This document shows positions 19,485 through 29,177 of a stretch of DNA of 29,177 nucleotides, one piece after another; positions within the stretch are counted from its first letter, which is position 1, and each line of letters begins with the position of its first letter. The DNA is from Toxoplasma gondii ME49 (Eukaryota; Apicomplexa; Conoidasida; Eucoccidiorida; Sarcocystidae): positions 1 to 29,177 of the forward strand of contig NW_017383500.1 in assembly GCF_000006565.2 (NCBI RefSeq), given 5' to 3'. The position numbers were made by a program, and so were the translations under genes. The notes below the pieces were generated by a model that did not search any database, was not told the origin of the DNA, and saw nothing but the letters and a program-made list of their open reading frames with translations.

Positions 19485-20087
19485 GCCGCTGTATCGCCGC
19501 ATCCTTACCGTCGGCGGCTGGGACCAACACGCAACACGTCGTCCCTCAACGCAACAGTCAACACCGGTTAAGACTGCCGCCTGATATGCTGGACACGTTC
19601 ACGAACCCACGCCCCTACATAGCTCCCGTGGACCACGAGCTTGTTGTAGGATCACACGTCGGCTGCAACCAGAGGCAGTTCCAACTGATCCGATAGACCT
19701 GTCGTGTGCGATGGACTCTGGACCACGTCCACAGCCACCCTCAACACCTTGCGCATGCACGAACCATTTCCCGGGGTCACACACACCGCATATCAAGAGT
19801 GGAGACAGACGCATGCTGCACTGCTTTATTGCATTCTCGCCAACCTTCTGCGTAGCACCCAATTCTAGTGGCGGACTCCGCAACAGGAACCGTTCACTGC
19901 GATCTTCAACACAAAACCCGACACGGGCAACACAGGCGTTCATCGACAATCATGCTGCGTCGCGGGCTCGGATGCAAGCCACCCGTACACGGAAATCAGG
20001 CGCGCGCGCCTCCCGACCGTGTTAACAACCACGTGGCGGCTGAGCAGAGTACATTCCTGGTGGTGTCCGCGCTATCAGCTGTCACGT
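19485..20087 (+). repeat. Satellite unit, short class
   Basis: 603 bp without F. The head has CACACGTCGGCTGCAACC and a CCGATAGACCTGTCGTGTGCG variant. The middle module has AAATCAGGCGCGCGCGCC, a small private CG-rich change. Confidence 0.92.
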
Positions 20088-21026
20088 GCCGCCGGATCGC
20101 CGCATCCTTACTGTCGGCTTCTGGGATCAACATGCAACACGTCGTCCCTCAAGGCAACAGTCAACACCAGTTAGGACTGCCACCTGATGTGCTGGACAGG
20201 CTCAAGAACCCACGCTCCTACATGGCTCCCGTGGACCACGAGCTTGTTGTAGGATCACAAGTCTGCTGCACCCAGAGGCAGTTCCAACTGACGCGATAGA
20301 ATTGTCGTGTACGATGGACTCTGGACCACATCCAGAGCCACCCGCAACACCTTGCACATGCACGAACCATCTCCCGGGTCGCACACACCGCCGACCAAGA
20401 GTGGAGACAGACGCATGCTGCACTGCTTTATTGCATTCTCGCCAACCTTCTGCGTAGCACCCAATTCTAGTGGCGGACTCCGCAACCGGAACCGTACACT
20501 GCGATCCTCAACACAAAACCCGACACGGGCAACACAGGCGTTCATCGACAATCATGCTGCGTCGCGGGCTCGGATGCAAGTCACCCGTACACGGAAATCA
20601 GCAGCGCGCGCCTCCCGCCGTGCTAGCACCCACGTGGCGGCTGATCTGAGTACCTTCCTGGTGGTGTCCAATCTAACGACCACCCCATCGGTATGTGGAG
20701 GAACAACAGTCAAGCACTATCCAGTGCGTTATGGGTTCCTGGGGCGCGACAGGGTCCGGCGATGACCTAGCGGATGGTGATGCATTCCTGAGGACGGGTT
20801 GTACGGAAAACGACACACCGGAACATTGCCGGCCGTTGTGTACTACCCTATGTGTCTTTTACTCGCGGATGCGTTTCGCTGACTCGCCGCCACTGGCACG
20901 AAACGACCAGCATTTTGCGATCTACTTCGACGTGCTGGACCCGATCGCTGACGACGACGTCAGAAGCCGCTCCGAACTGTCGACCCGCATCCACTGATCC
21001 ACCATTGTTCACATCAGCTGTAGCGT
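20088..21026 (+). repeat. Satellite unit, long class, F3
   Basis: 939 bp with module F3 (GGAACAACAGTCAAGCACTATCC). The 3' end uses the GACGACGACGTCAG variant. The linker reads CAGCTGTAGCG and the next unit start is missing seven bases. Confidence 0.9.
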
Positions 21027-21890
21027 GATCGCCGCATCCTTACTGGCGGCGGCTGGGACCGACACACCACAACGATGTCCCTCAAGGCAACAGTCAACAC
21101 CAGTTAGGACTGCCACCTGATATGCTGGACGCGTTCACGAACCCACTCTCCTACATAGCTTCCCGTGGACCACGAGCTTGTTGTAGGATCACAAGACTGC
21201 TGCAACCAGAGGCAGTTCCAACTGACGCGATAGAATTGTCGTGTACGATGGACTCTGGACCACGTCCAGATCCACCCGCAACACCTTGCGCATGCACGAA
21301 CCATTCCCGGGGTCACACACACCGCCGACCAAGAGTGGAGACATACTCATGCTGCACTGCTTCATTGCATTCTCTCCGACTTTCTGTGTAGCACCCGCCT
21401 CCAGTGGCGGACTCCGCAACCGGAACCGTTCACTGCGATCCTCAACACAAAACCCGACACGGGCAACACAGGCATTCATCGACAATCATGCTGCGTCGCC
21501 AGCTCGGATGCAAGTTACATTCCTGCTGGTGTCCGCGCTAACGACCACCCCATCGGTATGTGGAGGAACTGCAATTGGCTACCATCCAGTGCGTTGCAGG
21601 TTCCTGGGGAGCGACAGGGTCCGGCGATGACCTAGCGGATGGTGCTGCATTGTTGAGGACGGGTTGTACGGAAAACGATACACCGGAACATTGCCGGCCG
21701 TTGCGTACTACCCTATGTCTCTTTTACCCGCGGATGCGTTTCGCTGACTCGCCGCCACTGGCACGAAAGACCAGCATTTTGCGATCTACTTCGACGTGCT
21801 GGACCCGATCGCTGACGACGACGTCAGAAGCCGCTCCGAAGTGTCGACCCGCATCCACTGATCCACCATTGTTCACATCAGCTGTCGCGT
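21027..21890 (+). repeat. Satellite unit, delta class, F2, with 7-bp start deletion
   Basis: 864 bp. The unit start lacks CCGCTGT (TAGCGTGATCGCCGC), which accounts for the 7-bp shortfall against 871. One extra base also appears at ATAGCTTCCCGTGG. The middle module lacks the 70 bp and F is type F2. Confidence 0.9.
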
Positions 21891-22761
21891 GCCGCTGTAT
21901 CGCCGCATCCTTACTGGCGGCGGCTGGGACCGACACACCACACGACGTCCCTCAAGGCAACAGTCAGCACCAGTTAGGACTGCCACCTGATATGCTGGAC
22001 ACGTTCACGAACCCACGCTCCTACATAGCTCCCGTGGACCACGAGCTTGTTGTAGGATCACAAGTCTGCTGCGCCCAGAGGCAGTTACAGCTGATGCGAT
22101 GAACTTGTCGTGTACGATGGACTCTGTACCACGTCCACAGCCACCCTCAACACCTTGCACATGCGCGAACCATTTCCCGGGGTCACACACACCGCATATC
22201 AAGAGTGGAGACAGACGCATGCTGCGCTGCTTCATTGGATTCTCGCCAACCTTCTGCGTAGCACGCAATTCTAGTGGCGGACTCCGCAACCGGAACCGTT
22301 CACTGCGATCTTCAACAAAAAACCCGACACGGGCAACACAGGCGTTCATCGACAATCATGCTGCGTCGCCAGCTCGGATGCAAGTTACATTCCTGCTGGT
22401 GTCCGCGCTAACGACCACCCCATCGGTATGTGGAGGAACTGCAATTGGCTACCATCCAGTGCGTTGCAGGTTCCTGGGGCGCGACAGGGTCCGGCGATGA
22501 CCTAGCGGATGGTGCTGCATTGTTGAGGACGGGTTGTACGGAAAACGATACACCGGAACATTGCCGGCCGTTGTGTACTACCCTATGTCTCTTTTACCCG
22601 CGGATGCGTTTCGCTGACTCGCCTCGGCTGGCACGGAAAGACCAGCATTTTGCGATCTACTTCGACGTGCTGGACCCGATCGCTGACGACGACGTCAGAA
22701 GCCGCTCCGAAGTGTCGACCCGCATCCACTGATCCACCATTGTTCACATCAGCTGTCGCGT
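21891..22761 (+). repeat. Satellite unit, delta class, F2
   Basis: 871 bp. The head ends GCGATGAACTTGTCG, where the usual TAG stop of the forward frame becomes TGA, and has the CTCTGTACCACGTCCACAGCC variant shared with 23629-24231. Module F2 runs into CCTCGGCTGGCACGGAAAG. Confidence 0.92.
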
Positions 22762-23628
22762 GCCGCTGTATCGCCGCATCCTTACTGTCGGCGGCTGGGA
22801 TCAACACGCAACACGACGTCCCTCAAGGCAACAGTCAACACCAGTTAGGACTGCCACCTGATATGCTGGACACGTTCACGAACCCACGCTCCTACATAGC
22901 TCCCGTGGACCACGAGCTTGTTGTAGGATCACACGTCGGCTGCACCCAGAGGCAGGTACAACTGATCCGATAGACCTGTCGTGTACGATGGACTCTGGAC
23001 CACGTCCACAGCCACCCTCAACACCTTGCACATGCGCGAACCATTTCCCGGGGTCACACACACCGCATATCAAGAGTGGAGACAGACGCATGCTGCGCTG
23101 CTTCATTGGATTCTCGCCAACCTTCTGCGTAGCACCAATTCTAGTGGCGGACTCCGCAACCGGAACCGTTCACTGCGATCTTCAACACAAAACCGACACG
23201 GGCGACACAGGCGTTCATCGACAATCATGCTGCGGCGCCAGCTCGGATGCAAGATACATTCCTGCTGGTGTCGGCGCTAACGACCACCTCATCGGTCTGT
23301 GGCGGAAGTGCTGTTAGGCACGATCCAGTGCGTTGCGGGTCCTGGGGCGCGACAGGGTCCGGCATGACCTAGCGGATGGTGCTGCATTGTTGAGGACGGG
23401 TTGTACGGAAAACGATACACCGGAACATTGCCGGCCGTTGCGTACTACCCTATGTCTCTTTTACTCGCGGATGCGTTTCGCTGACTCGCCGCCACTGGCA
23501 CAGAAAGACAGGCATTTTGCGATCTACTTCGACGTGCTGGACCCGATCGCTGACGACGACGTCAGAAGCCGCTCCGAACTGTCGACCCGCATCCACTGAT
23601 CCACCATCGATCACATCAGCTGTCGCGT
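22762..23628 (+). repeat. Satellite unit, delta class, F4
   Basis: 867 bp. The middle module has AAGATACATTCC and single-base losses (GTAGCACCAATTC; ACAAAACCGACACGG). Module F is a fourth type, with GGTCTGTGGCGGAAGTGCTG and GGTCCGGCATGACC, one base short relative to F2. Confidence 0.9.
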
Positions 23629-24231
23629 GCCGCTGTATCGCCGCATCCTTACTGTCGGCGGCTGGGATCAACACGCAACACGACGTCCCTCAAGGCAACA
23701 GTCAACACCAGTTAGGACTGCCACCTGATATGCTGGACACGTTCACGAACCCACGCTCCTACATAGCTCCCGTGGACCACGAGCTTGTTGCAGGATCACA
23801 AGTCTGCTGCGCCCAGAGGCAGTTCCAACTGACGCGATAGAATTGTCGTGTACGATGGACTCTGTACCACGTCCACAGCCACCCTCAACACCTTGCACAT
23901 GCGCGAACCATTTCCCGGGGTCACACACACCGCATATCAAGAGTGGAGACAGACGCATGCTGCGCTGCTTCATTGGATTCTCGCCAACCTTCTGCGTAGC
24001 ACCCAATTCTAGTGGCGGACTCCGCAACCGGAACCGTTCACTGCGATCTTCAACAAAAAACCCGACACGGGCGACACAGGCGTTCATCGACAATCATGCT
24101 GCGTCGCGGGCTCGGATGCAAGTCACCCCTACACGGAAATCAGCAGCGCACGACTCCCCACCGTGTTAGCAACCACGTGGCGGCTGAGCTGAGTACATTC
24201 CTCGTGGTGTCCGCGCTATCAGCTGTCACGT
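23629..24231 (+). repeat. Satellite unit, short class
   Basis: 603 bp without F. It carries GCAGGATCACAAGTC where other units have GTAGGATCACAAGTC, and a private GGAAATCAGCAGCGCACGAC in the middle module. Confidence 0.92.
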
Positions 24232-25098
24232 GCCGCTGTATCGCCGCATCCTTACTGCCGGCGGCTGGGATCAACACGCAACACGACGTCCCTCAAGGCA
24301 ACAGTCAACACCAGTTAGGACTGCCACCTGATATGCTGGACACGTTCACGAACGCACTCTCCTACATGGCTCCCGTGGACCACGAGCTTGTTGTAGGATC
24401 ACAAGTCTGCGGCCACCAGCGGCAGTTACAACTGACGCGGTAGAATTGTCGTGTACGATGGACTCTGGACCACATCCACATCCACCCGCAACACCTTGCG
24501 CATGCACGAACCATTTCCCGGGGTCACACACACCGCCGACCAAGAGTGGAGACAGACGCATGCTGCACTGCTTTATTGCATTCTCGCCAACCTTCTGCGT
24601 AGCACCCAATTCTAGTGGCGGACTCCGCAACCGGAACCGTTCACTGCGATCTTCAACACAAAACCCGACACGGGCGACACAGGCGTTCATCGACAATCAT
24701 GCTGCGTCGCCAGCTCGGATGCAAGATACATTCCTGCTGGTGTCCGCGCTAACGACCACCTCATCGGTCTGTGGCGGAAGTGCTGTCAAGCACGATCCAG
24801 TGCGTTACGGGTCCTGGGGCGCGACAGGGTCCGGCATGACCTAGCGGATGGTGCTGCATTGTTGAGGACGGGTTGTACGGAAAACGATACACCGGAACAT
24901 TGCCGGCCGTTGCGTACTACCCTATGTCTCTTTTACTCGCGGATGCGTTTCGCTGACTCGCCGCCACTGGCACGAAAGACAGCATTTTGCGATCTACTTC
25001 GACGTGCTGGACCCGATCGCTGACGACGACGTCAGAAGCCGCTCCGAACTGTCGACCCGCATCCACTGATCCACCATCGATCACATCAGCTGTCGCGT
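24232..25098 (+). repeat. Satellite unit, delta class, F4
   Basis: 867 bp. Module F4 resembles that of 22762-23628 but reads GCTGTCAAGCACGATCC, a feature of F3. Its 3' end has ACCATCGATCACATCAGC, shared only with 22762-23628. Confidence 0.9.
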
Positions 25099-26038
25099 GC
25101 CGCTGTATCGCCGCATCCTTACTGGCGGCGGCTGGGACCAACACGCAACACGTCGTCCCTCAGGCAACAGTCAACACCAGTTAGGACTGCCACCTGATAT
25201 GCTGGACACGCTCAAGAACCCACGCTCCTACATAGCTCCCGTGGACCACGAGCATGTTGTAGGATCACAAGTCGGCTGCAACCACAGGCAGGTACAACTG
25301 ACCCGATAGAACTGTCGTGTACGATGGACTCTGGACCACGTCCACAGCCACCCTCAACACCTTGCACATGCACGAACAAATTACCGGGGTCACACACACC
25401 GCATATCAAGAGTGGAGACAATCGCATGCTGCACTGCTTTATTGCAATCTCGCCAACCTTCTGCGTAGCACCCAATTCTAGTGGCGGACTCCGCAACCGG
25501 AACCGTTCACTGCGATCTTCAACACAAAACCCGACACGGGAGACACAGGCGTTCATCGACAATCATGCTGCGTCGCGGGCTCGGATGCAAGTCACCCGTA
25601 CACGGAAAGCAGCAGGACGCGCTCCCCGCCGTGCTAACAACCACGTGGAGGCTGAGCTGAGTACATTCCTGGTGGTGTCCGCGCTGACGAGCACTTCATC
25701 GGTATGCGGAGGAGCTGCTGTTGGCCACGTCCCCTTGCACTGTGGCCCCCTGGGGTGCGACAGAGACCTGAGCTAACGTACCGCGTCAAGCTGCATGGAT
25801 GGGGCAGCGTTGTACCGAATAACGATACACCGGAACACTGCCGGCCGTTGCGTAGTACCCTATGTCTCTTTTACTCGCGGATGCGTTTCGCTGACTCGCC
25901 TCGACTGGCACGAAACGACCTGTATTTTGCGATCTACTTCGACGTGCTGGACCCGATCGCTGATGATGACGGCAGCCGCCGCTCCGAAGTGTCGACCCGC
26001 ATCCACTGATCCACCATTATTCAAAGCAGCTGCCGCGT
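25099..26038 (+). repeat. Satellite unit, long class, F1
   Basis: A 940-bp unit that opens the second F1-F3-short trio (25099-27579). Private changes include GGAGGAGCTGCTGTTGG and GATGACGGCAGCCGCCGC, which destroy the TGACGTCA palindrome in this copy. Confidence 0.92.
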
Positions 26039-26978
26039 GCCGCTGTATCGCCGCATCCTTACTGCTGCCTTCTGGGACCGACACACAACACGTCGTCCCT
26101 CAAGGCAACAGTCAACACCAGTTAGGACTGCCACCTGATGTGCTGGACACGTTCGCGAACCCACGCTCCTACATAGCTCCCGTGGACCACGAGCTTGTTG
26201 TAGGATCACAAGTCTGCGGCCACCAGAAGCAGTTACAACTGACGCGGTAGAATTGTCTTTTACGATGGACTCTGGACCACATCCAGATCCACCCGCAACA
26301 CCTTGCGCATGCACGAACCATTTCCCGGTGTCACACACACCGCACATCAAGAGTGGAGACACACGCATGCTGCACTGCTTTATTGCATTCTCGCCAACCT
26401 TCTGCGTAGCACCCAATTCTAGTGGCGGACTCCGCAACCGGAACCGTTCACTGCGATCTTCAACAAAAAACCCGACACGGGCAACACAGGCGTTCATCGA
26501 CAATCATGCTGCGTCGCGGGCTCGGGTGCAAGTCACCGGTACACGGAAATCAGCAGCCCGCGCCTCCCGCCGTGCTAGCACCCACGTGGCGGCTGATCTG
26601 AGTACCTTCCTGGTGGTGTCCAATCTAACGACCACCTCATCGGTATGTGGAGGAACAACAGTCAAGCACGATCCAGTGCGTTATGGGTTCCTGGGGCGCG
26701 ACAGGGTCCGGCGATGACCTAGCGGATGGTGGTGCATTCCTGAGGACGGGTTGTACGGAAAACGATACACCGGAACATTGCCGGCCGTTGTGTACTACCC
26801 TATGTGTCTTTTACCCGCGGATGCGTTTCGCTGACTCGCCGCCACTGGCACGAAACGACCAGCATTTTGCGATCTACTTCGACGTGCTGGACCCGATCGC
26901 TGATGATGACGTCAGAAGCCGCTCCGAAGTGTCGACCCGCATCCACTGATCCACCATTGTTCACATCAGCTGTCGCGT
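26039..26978 (+). repeat. Satellite unit, long class, F3
   Basis: 940 bp. From the middle module onward it is close to 1711-2651, but without that unit's inserted G. It shares CCGGTACACGG and the F3 segment with it. Confidence 0.92.
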
Positions 26979-27579
26979 GCCGCTGTATCGCCGCATCCTT
27001 ACTGGCGGCGGCTGGGACCAACACGCAACACGTCGTCCCTCAAGGCAACAGTCAACACCAGTTAGGACTGCCACCTGATATGCTGGACACGCTCAAGCAC
27101 CCACGCTCCTACATAGCTCCCGTGGACCACGAACGTGTTGTAGGATCACAAGTCTGCGGCCACCAGAAGCAGTTACAACTGATGCGATAGAATTGTCGTG
27201 TACGATGGACTCTGGACCACATCCAGATCCACCCGCAACACATCGCATGCACTAGCCATTTCCCGGGGTCACACACACCGCCGACCAAGAGTGGAGACAG
27301 ACGCATGCTGCACTGCTTCATTGCATTCTCGCCAACCTTCTTCGTAGCACCCGCCTCCAGTGGCGGACTCCGCAACCGGAACCGTTCACTGCGATCTTCA
27401 ACACAAAACCCGACACGGGCAACACAGGCGTTCATCGACAATCATGCTGCGTCGCGGGCTCGGATGCAAGTCACCCGTACACGGAAATCAGCAGGACGCG
27501 CCTCCCGACCGTGTTAATAACCACGTGGCGGCTGAGCAGAGTAAATTCCTCGTGGTGTCCGCGCTGTCAGCTGTCGCGT
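26979..27579 (+). repeat. Satellite unit, short class
   Basis: A 601-bp near-copy of 2652-3251 at an offset of about 24.33 kb, with the CACATCGCATGCACTAGCC head and the GTGTTAATAACCACGTGG middle-module variants. Confidence 0.92.
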
Positions 27580-28450
27580 GCCGCTGCATCGCCGCATCCT
27601 TACTGTCGGCTTCTGGGACCAACATGCAACACGTCGTCCCTCAGGGCAACAGTCAACACCAGTTAGGACTGCCACCTGATATGCTGGACACGCTCAAGCA
27701 CCCACGCTCCTACATAGCTCCCGTGGACCACGCGCATGTTGTAGGATCACACGTCGGCTGCACCCAGAGGCAGGTACAACTGATCCGATAGACCTGTCGT
27801 GTGCGATGGACTCTGGACCACGTCCACAGCCACCCTCAACACCTTGCACATGCGCGAACCATTTCCCGGGGTCACACACACCGCATATCAAGAGTGGAGA
27901 CAGACGCATGCTGCGCTGCTTCATTGGATTCTCGCCAACCTTCTGCGTAGCACCCAATTCTAGTGGCGGACTCCGCAACCGGAACCGTACACTGCGATCT
28001 TCAACAAAAAACCCGACACGGCCAACACAGGCGTTCATCGACAATCATGCTGCGTCGCGGGCTCGGATGCAAGTTACATTCCTGCTGGTGTCCGCGCTAA
28101 CGACCACCCCATCGGTATGTGGAGGAACTGCAATTGGCTACCATCCAGTGCGTTGCAGGTTCCTGGGGCGCGACAGGGTCCGGCGATGACCTAGCGGATG
28201 GTGCTGCATTGTTGAGGACGGGTTGTACGGAAAACGATACACCGGAACATTGCCGGCCGTTGTGTACTACCCTATGTCTCTTTTACCCGCGGATGCGTTT
28301 CGCTGACTCGCCTCGGCTGGCACGGAAAGACCAGCATTTTGCGATCTACTTCGACGTGCTGGACCCGATCGCTGACGACGACGTCAGAAGCCGCTCCGAA
28401 GTGTCGACCCGCATCCACTGATCCACCATTGTTCACATCAGCTGTCGCGT
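27580..28450 (+). repeat. Satellite unit, delta class, F2 (mosaic middle module)
   Basis: 871 bp. The middle module reads CGGGCTCGGATGCAAGTTACATTCC. The left half is the form found in undeleted units (other delta units have CCAGCTCGG) while the 70-bp deletion is present, so the exchange point lies within about 20 bases of the deletion. Confidence 0.9.
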
Positions 28451-29046
28451 GCCGCTGTATCGCCGCATCCTTACTGGCGGCGGCTGGGGCCAACACGCAA
28501 CACGTCGTCCCTCAACGCAACAGTCAACACCGGTTAGGACTGCCGCCTGATATGCTGGACACGTTCACGAACCCACGCTCCTACATAGCTCCCGTGGACC
28601 ACGAACGATGTAGGATCACAGTCGCGCCCCAGAAGCAGTTACAACTGATGCGTAGAATTGTCTTTTACGATGGACTCTGGACCACATCCAGATCCACCCG
28701 CAACACCTTGCGCATGCACTGGCCATTTCCCGGGGTCACACACACCGCCGACCAAGAGTGGAGACAGACGCATGCTGCACTGCTTCATTGCATTCTCGCC
28801 AACCTTCTTCGTAGCACCCGCCTCCAGTGGCGGACTCCGCAACCGGAACCGTTCACTGCGATCTTCAACACAAAACCCGACACGGGCAACACAGGCGTTC
28901 ATCGACAATCATGCTGCGTCGCGGGCTCGGATGCAAGTCACCCGTACACGGAAATCAGCAGGACGCGCCTCCCGACCGTGTTAATAACCACGTGGCGGCT
29001 GAGCAGAGTAAATTCCTCGTGGTGTCCGCGCTGTCAGCTGTCGCGT
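28451..29046 (+). repeat. Satellite unit, short class, with clustered indels
   Basis: 596 bp. Several bases are lost within 28600-28660 (CACGAACGATGTAGGATC; CACAGTCGCGCCCCAG; GATGCGTAGAATTG). These shifts join frames into the longest open frame of the window (28339-29133, 264 codons), which is an artefact of the indels. Confidence 0.88.
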
Positions 29047-29177
29047 GCCGCTGCATCGCCGCATCCTTACTGTCGGCTTCTGGGACCAACATGCAACACG
29101 TCGTCCCTCAGGGCAACAGTCAACACCAGTTAGGACTGCCACCTGATATGCTGGACGCGTTCACGAAGCCACTCTCC
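29047..29177 (+). repeat. Satellite unit fragment at window end
   Basis: The first 131 bp of a head, matching the start of 3252-4191 (GCTGGACGCGTTCACGAA). The array therefore continues beyond the window. Confidence 0.9.

Noticed and set aside
480..29177. CRISPR array
   Set aside because: The repeats are 600-940 bp and directly abut one another. There are no short repeats with unique spacers and no cas genes.
480..29177. Kinetoplast minicircle-type repeats
   Set aside because: Unit length is similar, but I find no minicircle conserved block GGGGTTGGTGTA or its complement, and the sequence is GC-rich.
1..29177. rRNA or tRNA genes
   Set aside because: I saw no conserved rRNA core sequence and no tRNA A/B box pair with a plausible cloverleaf on either strand.

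Overview
The window is almost entirely a non-coding, eukaryote-type satellite array. About 30 copies of one repeat family lie head-to-tail on the same strand, broken by four copies of a non-satellite spacer cassette. I recognise no protein family, rRNA, tRNA, CRISPR array or canonical transposon. Base composition is moderately GC-rich and rich in CpG. The three N runs are each exactly 20 bases, which looks like a scaffolder's placeholder for unspanned gaps, so this is probably a repeat-rich scaffold from a whole-genome shotgun assembly. The style (GC-rich 0.3-0.9 kb satellites with related spacers) would suit a protist subtelomeric or heterochromatic block. The coccidian satellites of Toxoplasma/Neospora, with ~350 and ~680 bp monomers, are the comparison I would test first. 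That is a guess from memory, not something the sequence proves.

Repeat grammar (unit start set at the motif GCCGCTGTATCGCCGC). A full unit of about 940 bp has four parts: a head of about 312 bp, a middle module of about 277 bp beginning GAGTGGAGAC, an optional module F of about 338 bp, and a 13-bp linker. There are three length classes: long (~940, with F), short (~601, F cleanly absent) and delta (~870, with F but lacking ~70 bp of the middle module). Module F itself comes in at least four sequence types (F1-F4) plus a hybrid.

Layout: spacer S1 (1-479, left-truncated by the window); array 480-7010; a strongly diverged head (7011-7314); diverged spacer S' (7315-8081); a near-identical repeat of the preceding 6.4-7.2 kb stretch (8103-8933); gap; array 8954-11284; gap; spacer S2 (11305-12318); array 12319-17491; gap; spacer S3 (17512-18255); array 18256-29177, continuing past the window. 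S1, S2 and S3 are near-identical and S' is an old relative. All four enter the array at the same point with the same junction sequence.

Reading frames of 60-264 codons occur throughout on both strands, but they recur because the DNA is repeated, they overlap on opposite strands, and they are broken by unit-to-unit indels. I therefore treat them as by-products of composition and homogenisation. The few frames in the spacers that look slightly more protein-like are listed at low confidence. The window records array evolution (unequal exchange, conversion patchworks, cassette spread) rather than genes working together.
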